From Telopea speciosissima (taxonomy: Eukaryota; Streptophyta; Magnoliopsida; Proteales; Proteaceae), in the NCBI RefSeq assembly GCF_018873765.1, contig NC_057925.1, forward strand, positions 7,265,568-7,329,567: 64,000 bases of DNA, written 5' to 3'. Shown here in pieces: positions 33,142-46,160 of this stretch. Position numbers and translations under genes: made by a program. The notes beneath the pieces are model-generated. The model had not been told where the DNA came from. It worked only from the letters and a program-made list of their open reading frames with translations, and ran no database searches. The first letter of the stretch is position 1; each line of letters begins with the position of its first letter.

Positions 33142-33876
33142 TTAACTTGATCCTTCACCATATAGTTTCTTCAAGAATCCTTTAGGGAAGAGCTTAAAAT
33201 AACTACTGTAGCCTCCCTCTCCCTTTCTCTCTCCCTCATCAGTCAGCCATTTAGGATCTTGCTCTTCATCAGACCAGGAGCTACTCGGACCTATCTCATC
33301 ACGGCTTCTCTTCACCCCTCTGTGATCTACCATTGATACATTTCCATCCATATCAAAAACATCGTCTTCTGAAGAATAGTTGTATTGGATCATCACTTGA
33401 TCATCTGACTCAGAACACTCTTCATATGGACCAATAGCTAGATGGATGCCACACTTCTTCACTTTAATTGGTTTCTCCATTTCTATTGAAACCTCTACCT
33501 CATCCCCACCCCCCAACAGATTCCCAAACTCAGTAGTTGGTATGCCGCCAACCCACATGTGATCTTGAGGGAGTATTGGGATTTCATCTGATGTTGGACA
33601 GTATCTCCACTTAATACTCTTGGTTTTGTTATTGACATTAAGGAAAGGAGCAGATGCAAACTCATAGTCTTCTCTGTAAAATTCCTCTGCCGCGTAAACA
33701 GCATATACTAATAGCTTTTGAATCTTATAATCTGAAAGTGGAGGTACCTCAAAAGATATTGAAGACCCTGGACTCTGATGGCTGAACCACTCTGGTATTG
33801 CACTTCCAGGAAGAAAGACGTTGAGCTCACCACCTTTGGGCAATGCCTGTTCCATGGAAATCATGATGCTTAACAA

Positions 33877-33907
<31 letters not shown>

Positions 33908-36900
33908 CAGAGCGAAAGATAAAAAAAAGAGAGAGAGAGAACCTGTAGGACTCTCTGTTTAAAAGCATTTGACAGATTCTTGCACCCTTCAAGATGAATG
34001 GCTCCAACAGATTCCATTTTCTCCAAGTCTTGAATCTCAACTATCTTGTCACAATCCCTGACCATTAAGACGTATAGATTTGACAAATTCGATAATCTCT
34101 CGATTGATGTGCAACCTTCTAGGTTCAAATTCGTTAAGCTTGATGGAAGTTCTGGAAGTGCTTGGAGCCTAGTACAGTTCTTTAGCGTAAGGTAAACAAG
34201 CTCAGAGAGACCACTGATACTGGATGGTAGGCTAAAAAATTCATTAGAGCTTAAATCCAATTCAACCAATGATGATAAGCTACCAAGATCTGGCAAACTT
34301 TGCAATGATGTGCAACCGCTCGCATACAGTACCTCTAAATTTGAGGGAAGCTCTGGAAGTGATTGAAGCATTCTGCATTCACGCAACCGAAGATTCTGGA
34401 GATGAGAAAGACAACTGATGTTGGCAGGTAGGCTACAAAAATTGTTGTGACCAAGATCTAACACTTCCAATGAGGACATGGTCCCAAGATCACTAGGAAT
34501 CGCCCCTTCTGATAAATTGCAGTCCTTCAAAATTAAGGATTTTAAGGACCGTAACAGCGAGAAAGAAGCTGGTAGTATGTTGATAGGATCTGGAACCTTA
34601 CTTGTTGAACCCCAAGATGAGAAGAAAGAGTACCAAGATTTAGGTGGTGATCCTTTAAACCCACCTAACGATAATGATTTTAGGTCCCTGCAATGTCCCA
34701 TGGAGAAGGGTAGTTGTTTTATAGCAGTTCTATCTGCTAGAAGCTCTTTTAAGCTCCCCATATTCCCCAACTCCTCTGGTAACTTGTCAAGTTTTGAGCA
34801 ACCAGAAAGAGTAAGATTTTCAAGAGAAGTCAGATTACAAATGGTGACAGGAAGACTCTTTAGGCTTCTACAATCTTGCAGATCCAGCAAAACAAGTTTG
34901 TGCAAATTTCCAATGGACTGGTGAACCTCAACCAAATTGTTGCAATCTTCTAGGATTAACTTTTCAAGATTGGGGAGTCATACGAAGTTTGGGGTTCTCT
35001 GTAGGAGCAAAGAGTGACTAAGATTGAGAACTTTCAATTTCTTGAGTAGCTGCAAGAAAAAAGAGTGTAACATCAGTTGCTATGAAAAATAAAACAAATT
35101 TAAAGAGTACAAAATATGGAAACTATACTTACTTTGCTTTCCTTTGAGAATTCTCTGATGTGGCTATGTTGCATGTCAAGAAAAACAAGGTTCTCCATAT
35201 GAAAATTGGTTGGTATTGATTTTAAGGGAAATCCATGCCAACAGAGCCATCTCAACTCTTTAGAAAGATGATTATAGTCTCCTAGAAGGTGTACATAATT
35301 GACCTGGAGTAGTCTCAATTTGGACATCTCTGCAAATGCTTCAGTATCGAAGTTAACAATTTCTAGTTTTGATAAATCCAGGGCAAGGCCTTCAACTGCT
35401 TTTGTTCCCTGATAACAAAGAGAATTGGACAAGTATATAAATAAGAACACATACCAACACAAAAACATATAGTGAGAAAAAGCTTCCCAGTCATCAAGGA
35501 AAAACGAAAAAGAAGAATTATTATATTGGATTCGCTTCACATCTCTGTTCTTTTCCTATTGCGTCAAGGAAACAAAGAAATGTGAACTTCCAGATTCGAA
35601 AACAGCCAAAGGGATAGGAGTAAAAAAATGATGAGAGAGACAGTGAGAGACAGAGAGGAAATGTGAAGGGGAAAGGTAAAGATGTAGATTTCTCTTCACA
35701 TGGATATGTGCATACATACAAACATGCCCCATTACACTGTTTTTTGGAGTAAAACAATATGGCCCTTGGAATTTTCCTCTCATAATATCTACACATAGAA
35801 GTTATTATTTTTATAAAGTAAAAGACCTAATCAATATGATTTTTGGGGTTTAATTCTCATGTTCATTTCAATCTTATGGGGCATACATATGATGGGTTTG
35901 TTGGATGAGTCAACTAAGAAAGAACTCTAGCTGCTAGGTGTTCAACAAGGCAATTTAGTTGGTAGCACCAATGGAGTTCCAATAGAGGTCATTGATCAAT
36001 GTTATCTGTTGAACTGTATGTACTAACATAAAATCAAACATTTAGCTCTTACCATGCATTTTGTCAATACATCAAACGTATCTTGACGAAACCACAATCT
36101 GCTTCTCTTGCCAGGAATTTCTATGGATTCTTCACGAACAATTTGCCTTCCCATCTCTCGTAGTACACTATGCATCCAAAGCCCATTGTTTTCAGTGATT
36201 TCTATAAGTGATTGATGAATGAGATCATTGATTCCAATTTCTGCAAAGAAACCACAACCCTCTAGTATTCCTATCACATCATCTTTGTTCATTCCAACAA
36301 AGAAACATGCAACATCAAGGAATATGTCCTTTTCTGTATCATCTAGTGCATCAAAACTTATTCGAAGTTTTTCTTGGATTGCATTGTTCGGAATTCCCTT
36401 TAATTTCTCTATTGCAGTTCTCCATTCTTGTTTACTTCTGCCAAATAGAAAAGAACCCAAAACCTTTAGAGCTAATGGGATCCCTCCAACGTAATCTACC
36501 ACTTCAAGTGAAATCCTGACATAATCTTCTACTGGCCGTTTTGTTCTAAAGGCATTCCAGCTGAAAAGCTGAAGAGACTCAATGGAATCCAGTGCTTCAA
36601 CATTATACACTTCATCCGCTTCTAACACATTTAGTAGGTGCTCATCTCGGGTAGTTATAATGATTCTACTTCCTGCACCAAACCAAGCATGCTTTCTGAC
36701 TAATGCATTTATTTGATTCAATTGATCAACATCGTCGAGAATGACAAGAACTTTTTTATTTTGTAGTCTTTTCTGAATCAACATGACTCCTCTATCAACA
36801 TTACTTATCCTAATGTTCTTTTTCATCAAGACATCAGAGATAAATTGTTCTTGCAAATGGATTAAACCATTAGGCTGTTCTGAAACTTCTCTAACATTTG

Positions 36901-37907
36901 CAAGAAAACTACTACCAGCAAATCTGTGAAAGCTCAAGTTATAAACAGCCTTAGCTATGGTTGTTTTACCGATTCCACCAACACCACAAATTCCAATAAT
37001 GCGGATATCACTTGATCCAATACTTAACAACGAACTAACTTTTTCTACATGAGAATCCATGCCGACTAAGAAGGTATCAACATCCAACTGCTTTTGATTC
37101 AGTCTAGCTACAACTTCTTCAATTATTTTCTCTATAAACTTGGAAAAATGCCTGCCAAATACAATATAAGCAAACATAAAAGCATGATCAGCATGTAGTC
37201 ATCAGTAAAGAAAGAATCACCAAAGTGATCCTTCATTTTCCATTCTATCTCAGTCTCTCTAATTTGATGAAATCACTCATTCCCTTCTAAAGGTTACTGG
37301 GAAAATTCAACTTTTTTTTTTAGAAGTTATGCTCACAGAAACACAAACAATGTCTAATAATCATTATCAGTCTCCATTTTCCACTCCAAAACTAAAATTG
37401 GATAAAATCACAAGGAGATTTCGCTAAGGTGCTAAGAAATTACCCATGAGCTACAAATCGTAAATCCCATCCGGACAGATTTGCTACAAAAGTAAGAGCT
37501 TCTCTCCACCTCTGCACCTTCCCTGTCTCCAACTTGAAACTTTCTTCAAATTCTGCAAATGCTTCTGCTAAACTCCCATTCTGTTTTCGAACATCAGATG
37601 GATCCACATCATAAAATATCGGCAGAATGGTCTGGCCGATCATATTCCTGTATTCAAGGATTTTGACGAGTTCATCCAAGTACCATGTGGAACATACATA
37701 TCTCACCGAGAAAATGATGATTGCAACCTTTGATTTTTCAAGGGCTTTCAGTCGTTCTGGGCCGATTTCTCCATTTCTGAAGGTGCGTACCTTGGCTTGC
37801 ACCAGAGCGGTGTAGAGGAGGTCCGTGAAGCTCTTGCTTGTGTAATCTTCAATCGATGATATGAACACGCCATGAAACCAAGAACAAGAAGATCCTGTTT
37901 CTTCCAT
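33142..37907 (-). CDS. TNL1: TIR-NB-ARC-LRR resistance gene, truncated by a stop
   Basis: Intracellular immune receptor of the TIR-NB-LRR class. Exons by GT-AG sites: 37907-37444 (TIR), 37151-36053 (NB-ARC), 35408-35133, 35049-33943 (LRR), 33846-33142 (C-JID). These would give about 1216 residues, a normal length. Start ATG 37907 is chosen because no ATG lies upstream in frame. Motifs: P-loop GVGGIGKTTIAKAVYN, kinase-2 KKVLVILDDVDQL, RNBS-B GSRIIITTRDE, GLPL-type GGIPLALKVLG, and MHS in place of MHD. The TIR keeps the catalytic-Glu motif STWYLDELVKI, but the usual FRGEDTR is IEDYTS and the BB-loop is shortened. A TGA at 34978-34980, where TNL2 has AGA, ends the frame after about 636 residues, leaving TIR-NB-ARC plus a linker. 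Intron 4 is a 96-base GA/TC-rich intron. It could act as a TN protein or be a pseudogene. Confidence 0.88.
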
Positions 37908-38107
37908 CACGGAAGAAGAAGAAGAAGACAAAGACAAGAGGCAGGTTGGATGAAGGGCGGATGAGTTATGGAATGTAGTGAATCCGGAAGGTTTCCCAAA
38001 CTCGTTGCTGCAGAACTGCACAAGTTTGCGTATGAATAACGAGGCTGACTGATGCTTAAGTTCTTCGAAATCCGTTTACCCAAACCAAAAAAACAAAGGG
38101 TATGGTT

Positions 38108-38450
38108 CAATCGGGCGGTTCAGTGCGGGTTTGGTTTTTTTTTTTGGTTTTGGTGTGAGTTTTAGGGAAACCGAGTCTGGACCGTTAAGGACTTTCGTTT
38201 TGGTTTGAGTTGGTTCGGCTTAAAAAACCGTATATGGACTGGTTTTCGGTAGGATTCTATAAGGTTTGGTTCTACCGGTTGGGCTCATAGGTGGCCCGTT
38301 AATTTAGCCCAAACCAAGCCGAAACCGAATGATATCCTTAACCATAAACCAGTCCGGTCCGATAAGGGCTTGGTCCGATTTGGATCAAGCTCAATCGGGT
38401 CAGATCAGATCAGGCCAATTTGATAGGTTCGATTTATAGTTTGACACCCA
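38108..38450. mobile_element. Degenerate GGGTGTCAA...TTGACACCC MITE (unit 1)
   Basis: Built of GGTTCGG, CCGATCC and GGGCT words. It ends TTTGACACCC. The matching copy in unit 2 (45,341-45,706) keeps both ends, AGGGTGTCAA and TTTGACACCT, so this one has lost its left end. Present before the TNL duplication. Confidence 0.6.
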
Positions 38451-39459
38451 TAGACTTTAATCTATCGGGATTGGTATAAGGCAATACCAATTCGAACCTG
38501 ATCCGGATCGCCTTGAATCGGTTTGAATAAGACGGAATTGCGTATATTTTTTAATAAAAATAATTTTGTATTACTTTTATTCTTGGATCATACCAACAGA
38601 TCGGACAGTGTCTGATCTGTCAAGATTCGGGATTGGTCTTGACCGATATTGGTCCGATCTAGGCGAATCAAACCAATCCGATCCTAAGATTACGGACCAT
38701 GAAAGGGGTTCGGGGACAAGGAAGGGAAGGAACTGAGGACATATTGGTCTCGGATCAGTCAATAGCTTTCCTTCTTTGTACACTCTTCAACGTGCCAAAA
38801 ACCAAAGACCTAAAGACCTAAAGACCAAACATATAAAATCCCTCTTAAAACCCAAAAGTCGGTTAACCTTTTGGGATTGGTGTGTGGTTTGTGTGATTAT
38901 ACTTTATTGTTTTATCAAATAATTAAAAAAAACCCTCTCAAAAGTCAGAACGTGAGGAGACGTCTACTTAAAGATTTGGAAGGCTTCTTTAGCCTTACAA
39001 GTTACAATGGCATGGAGGTTCAATCCCACCGCAGAACCGTTGATCATACGTGAAAGCATTAGGCTATTCGAGAAAAGTGACCCAAAAATAGGGAAAAATT
39101 ATTTTGCCAACGAAAGTGGCTCAGAAGGCTAGGACTGTTGATCTTAGGTGAAAACTAAAAAAAAAACTTTTATAATCATTATCCCATGTGATTGTATAAA
39201 TTACTTAAATTTCTTACCATATCTAGTAAAGATACATTTTACATGTAATATTTATTTTACATTTTAAACCAAGGGAAAATAGATGCAAAGTAAAATGAAA
39301 TTTAATAACCAAATATGAATGATTTGGGCTTAGATATATTGTCACATGGTGTCACATGGGATAATGATTAAAAAAATTCATTTTTTAAGTATGAAAATTT
39401 CACTTCCCTTCCGTTTAACTTGCAACCAAACGGAGCCTTGTACATCCCTCGCAACAGGT
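38451..39459. other. TNL1 upstream flank and junction between units
   Basis: 38,451-39,060 parallels 45,707-46,160 of unit 2. 39,061-39,437 is an AT-rich stretch whose end (GCAACCAAACGGAGCC) resembles the hAT-like MITE at 31,618-32,157. No gene. Confidence 0.5.
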
Positions 39460-39947
39460 TTTTTGGCACACCCGGTAAAGTGAATGAACGTTTAGGTTTA
39501 ATTGATTTAAATCAATGGTTTATTGAAGGCCGATTCCATTCAGAATTTTTCTGACTCATTACGTCAATAGTTTCAAACTTTGGGCCCTAAAGTTTTGGGG
39601 TATGATGCAATCGGGCTATAATACAAGGGGTGTATAAGCAATTTATCCTAATTCACTCAACCAATTTGAATTTGAACACAAATTCAAATAGGCCACAAAA
39701 GGTATCCCCAGTCAATAGAAGCTTATCTTGAATTCTTGACGCCATTTCCCCCTCTTTTATTTTTCCCTTCTTTCTAGCTTAATCATGTAAATCAAAAACA
39801 AAGAGGAAAGTCATTGGACAAGAAATATGAGGTACATGTATCACAAAATAAGCTTACTTACAACCAATGCTCACTCTCTATTCTGTCTCACTAAACAGTT
39901 AAACTCTTTAGTCAAGATTGGAGATTCTATAGATTGTAGGACTTGCT

Positions 39948-42900
39948 TCAAATTTTCTTTATACTTGATCCTTCACCATATAGTTTCTTCAAGAATCCTT
40001 TAGGGAAGAGCTTAAAATAACTACTGTAGCCTCCCTCTCCCTCTCTCTCTCCCTCATCAGTCAGCCATTTAGGATCTTGCTCTTCATCAGACCAGGAGCT
40101 ACTCGGACCTATCTCATCATGGCTTCTCTTCACCCCTCTGTGATCTACCATTGATACATTTCCATCCGTATCAAAAACATCGTCTTCTGAAGAATAGTTG
40201 TATTGGATCATCACTTGATCATCTGACTCAGAACACTCTTCATATGGACCAATCGCTAGATGTATGCCACACTTCTTCACTTTAATTTGTTTCTCCATTT
40301 CTATTGAAACCTCTACCTCATCCCCACCCCCCAACAGATTCCCAAACTCAGTAGCTGGTATACAGCCAACCCACATGTGATCCTGAGGGAGTATTGGGAT
40401 TCTAACAGATGTTGGACAGTATCTCCACTTAATACTCCTGGTTTTGTTATTGACATTAAGGAAAGGAGCATCTGCAAACTCATAGTCCTCTCTGTAAACT
40501 TCCTCCGCCGCGTAAACAGCACATACTAATAGTTTTTGAATCTTATCATCTGAAAGTGGAGGTACCTTAAAAGACATTGAAGACCCTGGACTCTTATGGC
40601 TGAACCACTCTGGTATTGCACTCGCAGGAAGAAAGATGTTGAGCTCACCACCTTTTGACAATGCCTGTTCCATGGACATCATGTTGTTTAACAATTTGAG
40701 AGAGAGAGAGAGAGAGAGAAAGAAAGAAAGAGAGAGAACCTGTAGGACACTCTCCTTAAAAGCATTTGACAGATTGTTGCACCCTTCAAGGTGAATGGCT
40801 CGAACAGATTCCATTTTCTCCAAGTCTTGAATCTCAACTATCTTGTCACAATCCCTGAGCATCAAGGTTGGTAAGTCCTCTAGATTTGACAAATTTGATA
40901 ATCTGTCTATTGATGTGCAACCTTCTAGGTTCAATTTCCTTAAGCTTGATGGAAGTTCTGGAAGTGATTGGAGCCTAGTACAGTTGTTTAACGTAAGGTA
41001 AACAAGCTCAGAAAGACCACTGATACTGGATGGTAGGCTAAAAAATTCATTAGAGCCTAAATCCAATTCAACCAATGATGATAAGCTACCAAGATCTGGC
41101 AAACTTTGCAATGATGTGCATCCGTTCGCATACAATATCTCTAAACTTGATGGAAGCTCTGGAAGTGATTGAAGCATTCTGCATTCACGCAACTGAAGAC
41201 TCCGGAGATGAGAAAGACAACTAATGTTGGCAGGTAGGCTACAAAAATTGTTGTAACCAAGATTTAACACTTCCAATGAGGACATGGTCCCAAGATCACT
41301 AGGAATCGCCCCTTCTGATAAATTGCAGCCCTTCAAAATTAAGGATTTTAAGGACCGTAAAAGCGAGAACGAAGCTGGTAGTATGTTGAAGGAATCTGGA
41401 ACCTTACTTGGTGAACCCCAAGATGAGAAGAAAGAGTGCCAAGATTTAGGTGGTGATCCTTTAAACCAACCTAAGGATAACGATTTTAGGTCCCTGCAAT
41501 GTCCCATGGAGAAGGGTACTTGTTTTATAGCAGTTCTATCTGCGAGAAGCTCTTTTAAGCTCCCCATATTCCCCAACTCCTCTGGTAACTTGTCAAGTTT
41601 TGAGCAACCAGAAAGAGTAAGATTTTCAAGAGAAGTCAGATTACAAATGGTGACAGGAAGATTCTTTAGGCTTCTACAATCTTGCAGATTCAGCAAAACA
41701 AGTTTGTGCAAATTTCCAATGGACTGGTGAACCTCAACCAAATTGTTGCAATCTTTTAGGATTAGCTTTTCAAGATTGGGGAGTCTTATGAAGTTTGGGG
41801 TTCTCTGTAGGAGCAAAGAGTGACTAAGATTGAGAACTTTCAATTTCTTGAGTAGCTGCAAGAAAAAAGAGTGTAACATCAGTTGCTATGAAAAATAAAA
41901 CAAATTTAAAGAGTACAAAATATGGAAACTATACTTACTTTGCTTTCCTTTGAGAATTCTCTGATGTTGCTATGTTGCATGTCAAGAAAAACAAGGTTCT
42001 CCATATGAAAATTGGTTGGTATTGATTTTAAGGGAAATCCATGCCAACAGAGCCATCTCAACTCTTTAGAAAGATGCTTATAGTCTCCTAGAAGGTGTAC
42101 ATAATTGACCTGGAGTAGTCTCAATTTGGACATCTCTGCAAATGCTTCAGTATCAAAGTTAACAGTTTCTAGTTTTGATAAATCTAGGGCAATGCCTTCA
42201 ACTGCTTTTGTTCCCTGATAACAAAGAGAATTGGACAAGTATATAAATAAGAACACATACCAACACAAAAACATATCACTTGTGAGAAAAAGCTTCCCAG
42301 TCATCAAGGAAAAACGAAAAAGGCGAATTCTTATATTGGATTTGCTTCTCATCTCTGTTCTTTTCCTATTGTGTCAAGGAAACAAAGAAATGTGAACTTC
42401 CAGATTCGAAAACAGCTAAAGGGATAGGAGTGAAAAAATGATGAGAGAGAGAGAGAGAGGAAATGTGAAGGGGAAAGGTAAAGATGCAGATTTCTCTTCA
42501 CATGGATATGTGCATACATACAAACATGCCCCATTACACTGTTTTTTGGAGTAAAACAATATGGCCCTTGGAATTTTCCTCTCATAATATCTACACATAG
42601 AAGTTATTATTTTTATAAAGTAAAAGACCTAATCAATATGATTTTTGGGGTTTAATTCTCATGTTCATTTCAATCTTATGGGGCATACACATGATGGGCT
42701 TGTTGGATGAGTCAACTAAGAAAGAACTCTAGCTGATAGGTGTTCAACAAGTCAATTTAGTTGGTAGCACCAATGGAGTTCCAATAGAGGTCATTGATCA
42801 ATGTTATCTGTTGAACTGTATGCACTAACATAAAATCAAACATTTAGCTCTTACCATGCATTTTGTCAATACATCAAACGTATCTTGACGAAACCACAAT

Positions 42901-44710
42901 CTGCTTCTCTTGCCAGGAATTTCTATGGATTCTTCACGAACAATTTGCGTTCCCATCTCTCATAGTACACTATGCATCCAAAGCCCATTGTTTACAGTGA
43001 TTTCTATAAGAGATCGATGAATGAGATCATTGATTCCAATTTCTGCAAAGAAACCACAACCCTCTAGTATTCTTATCACATCATCTTTGTTCATTTCAAC
43101 AAAGAAACATGCAACATCAAGGAATATGTCCTTTTCTGTATCATCTAGTGCATCAAAACTTATTCGAAGTTTTTCTTGGATTTCATTTTTCGGAATTCCC
43201 TTTATTTTCTCTATTGCAGTTCTCCATTCTTGTTTACTTCTGCCAAATAGATAAGAACCCAAAATCTTTAGAGCTAATGGGATCCCTCCAACGTAATCTA
43301 CCACTTCAAGTGAAATCCCGACATAATCTTCTACCGGCCGTTTTGTTCTAAAAGCATTCCAACTGAAAAGCTGAAGAGACTCAATGGTATTCAGTTCTTC
43401 AACATTATACACTTCATCTGCTTCTAACACATTTAGTAGGTGTTCATCTCGGGTAGTAATGATGATTCTACTTCCCGCACCAAACCAAGCACGCTTTCTG
43501 ACTAATGCATTTATTTGATTCAATTGATCAACATCGTCGAGAATGACAAGAACTTTTTTATTTTGTAGTCTTTTCTGAATCAACATGATTCCCCTATCAA
43601 CATTACTTATCCTAATGTTTTTTTTCATCAAGACATCAGAGATAAATTGTTCTTGCAAACGAATTAAACCATTGGGCTGTTCTGAAACTTCTCTAACATT
43701 TGCAAGAAAGCTACTACCAGCAAATCTGTGAAAGATCAAGTTATAAACAGCCTTAACAATGCTTGTTTTACCGATTCCACCCACACCACAAATTCCAATA
43801 ATGCGGGTATCACCTGATCCAATACTTAACAACGAACTAACTTTTTCTACATGAGAATCCATGCCAACTAAGTCGGTATCAACATCCAACTGCTTTTGAT
43901 TCAATCTAGCCACAACTTCTTCAATAATTTTCTCTATAAACTTGGAATAATGCCTGCCAAATACAATATAAGCAAAAATAAAAGCATGATCAGCATGTAG
44001 TCATCAGTAAAGAAAGAATCACCAAAGTGATCCTTCATTTTCCATTCTATCTCAGTCTCTCTAATTTGATGAAATCACTCATTCCCTTCTAAAGGTTACT
44101 GGGAAAATTCAACTTTTTTTTTTAGAAGTTATGCTCACAGAAACACAAACAATGTCCAATATCGTAATCATTGTCTCCATTTTCCATTCCCAGACTAAAA
44201 TTGGATAAAATCACAAGGAGATTTCGCTGAGATGCTAAGAAATTACCCATGGGCTACAAATCGTAAATCCCATCCGGACAGATTTGCTACAAAAGTAAGA
44301 GCTTCTCTCCACCTTTGTACCTTCCCTGTGTCCAACTGGAAACTTTCTTCAAATTCTGCAAATGCTTCTGCTAAACTCCCTTTCTGTTTTCTAACATCAG
44401 ATGGATCCACATCATAAAATATCGGAAGAATGGTCTGGCCGATCGTATTCCTGTATTCAAGGATTTTGGCCAATTCATCCAAGTACCATGTAGAACATAC
44501 ATAGCTCACCGAGAAAATGATGATTGCAACCTTTGATTTTTCAAGGGCTTTCAGTCGTTCTGAGCCGATTTCTCCATTTCTGAAGGTGCGTACCTTGGCT
44601 TGCACCAGAGCAGTGTAGAGGAGGTCCGTGAAGCTCTTGCTTGTGGATTCTTCAATCGATGATATGAACACGCCATGAAACCAAGAACGAGAATATCCTG
44701 GTTCTTCCAT
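39948..44710 (-). pseudogene. TNL2: TIR-NB-ARC-LRR resistance gene, broken in NB-ARC
   Basis: Tandem paralogue of TNL1. Exons: 44710-44247 (TIR), 43953-42855 (NB-ARC), 42214-41939, 41855-40740 (LRR), 40664-39948 (C-JID). Exons 1-3 match TNL1 in length exactly, and the whole would give about 1223 residues. Start ATG 44710. P-loop GVGGIGKTSIVKAVYN, kinase-2 KKVLVILDDVDQL, RNBS-D DIFLDVACFF, then LWMHSVL (MHS for MHD). A TGA at 42960-42962, where TNL1 has CGA, stops the frame after about 485 residues at the MHD region. The LRR and C-JID exons (FLPASAIPEWFSH, SDDQVMIQYNYSSED) are otherwise open. The TIR shows the same unusual FISSIEES start and short BB-loop as TNL1. Intron 4 (75 bases) is a GA/TC microsatellite and is frame-neutral if retained. 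Confidence 0.88.
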
Positions 44711-44909
44711 CACGGAAGAAGAAGAAGAAGACAAGAGGCAGGTTGGATGAAGGGCTGATGAGTTATGGATTGTAGTGAATCCGGAAGGGTTCCCAAACTC
44801 GTTGCTGCAGAACTGCAGAAGAGGATAGTTTGCGTGTTTGACTAACGAGGCTGACTGATTCTAAGTTCTGCGAAATCCGTTTATCCAAATTAAAAAAAAA
44901 AAAAAAAAA

Positions 44910-45296
44910 GGGGTAAATTACACCATTATTCCCTGATTTTCAAACGAAACTCAGATCACCCCCTGATTTTTTTAAAAACCCAAATCATCTCATCTACAGT
45001 AACGATTTTAATCAGCTGCTAGTTATTGATGTGAAAAGACTATTTTACCCCTATATTAAAACATTAAAATTAAATTTACAATACTAACCTTCCTTCATCT
45101 TCAACATTGATCAAGGATAGTTTAGGGATTTAAATTTATTTAACTGGCTGACGTCATAACTTAACAACATAAAACTAACGGTTGGGACTAATTTATCATA
45201 TTGGGGTCTAAACTAAGGGGTGATTTGAGTTTTTTCAAAAATTAGGAGGTGATTTGAGTTTCGTTGGAAAACCAGGGGGTGACATGTAATTTACCC
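44910..45296. mobile_element. MITE, GGGGTAAATTAC family (copy 2)
   Basis: The ends GGGGTAAATTACACC and CATGTAATTTACCC are inverted repeats, flanked by A-rich 9-base repeats. Absent at the same place in TNL1 (near 38,085), so it is younger than the TNL duplication. It lies about 200 bases upstream of the TNL2 start. Confidence 0.85.
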
Positions 45297-45340
45297 ACAA
45301 AAAAAGTTCTTAGAAATCTAAAGGGGTATGGTTTAATCTA

Positions 45341-45706
45341 AGGGTGTCAATCGGGCCGTTCAGTTCGGGTTTGGTTCGATTTTTCAGCTTTGGTGTGAGT
45401 TTTAGGGAAATCGAATCTGGACCGTTAAGGACTTTCGTTTCGGTTTGGGTTGGTTCGGCTTAAAAAATCGGATATGAACTGGTTTTCAGTAGGAATTAGG
45501 TAGGATTCTGTAAGGTCCAGTTCTACTGGTTGGGCTCATAGGTAGCCCAGCCCATCAATTTAGCCCGAATCGAGCCGAAAACGAATGATTCCCTTAACCA
45601 TAAATCAGTCCGATCCGATGAGGGCTTAGTCCGATTTGGATCAGGCTCAATCGGATCAGACCAGGTCAGGCCAATTTGATCGGTTCGGTTTAGAGTTTGA
45701 CACCTA
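45341..45706. mobile_element. GGGTGTCAA...TTGACACCT MITE (unit 2)
   Basis: Same element as 38,108-38,450, with both ends present. The interior is degenerate CGGTTCGG-type sequence common to a widespread class of plant MITEs. Confidence 0.6.
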
Positions 45707-46160
45707 TAGACTTTAATCTATAGGGATTGGTATAACGCAATACCAATTCAAAACTGATCCGGATTCTTGAATCGGGTTGAATAAGATGGAATTGTGTTTA
45801 TAAATTTTTATTACTTTTATCCTTGGATCATATCAATAGATTGGTATCAAATCAGTCAAGATTCGGGATTGGTCTTGATCGATATTGATTCGATCTAGGC
45901 GAATCGGCCAATCCGATCCTAAAATTACAGACCATGGAAAGGGTTCGAGCACAAGGAATTGAAGTTAAGGAACTGAGGATATATTGGTCTCGGATCAGTC
46001 AATAGCTTTCTCTGTACACACTTCAACTTGCCAAAAACCAAAGACCTAAGGCCAAACATCTAAAAACCCTCTTAAAACGTGAGGAGAGGTCTATTTAAAG
46101 ACTTGGAAGGCTCCTTTAACCTTACAAGTTACAATGGCATGGAGGCTCAATCCTACCCCA

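Larger units (their letters stand above)
32690..39060. repeat. Tandem duplication unit 1 (contains TNL1)
   Basis: From about TTTTTGGCACAC at 32,697 to the GTTACAATGGCATGGAGG word near 39,000, this unit parallels 39,460-46,160 throughout: 3' flank, all five exons, introns, 5' flank. The differences are mostly point changes plus MITE insertions. The two units lie head to tail. Confidence 0.9.
39460..46160. repeat. Tandem duplication unit 2 (contains TNL2)
   Basis: Second head-to-tail copy of the 32,690-39,060 unit. It additionally carries the 387-base MITE at 44,910-45,296, which inserted after the duplication. Confidence 0.9.

Noticed and set aside
33495-33704. Small frames opposite or overlapping the TNL exons, including plus-strand frames at 34,478 and 41,284
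   Set aside because: Shadow frames of the conserved LRR and C-JID exons. They recur in both copies only because the exons do.
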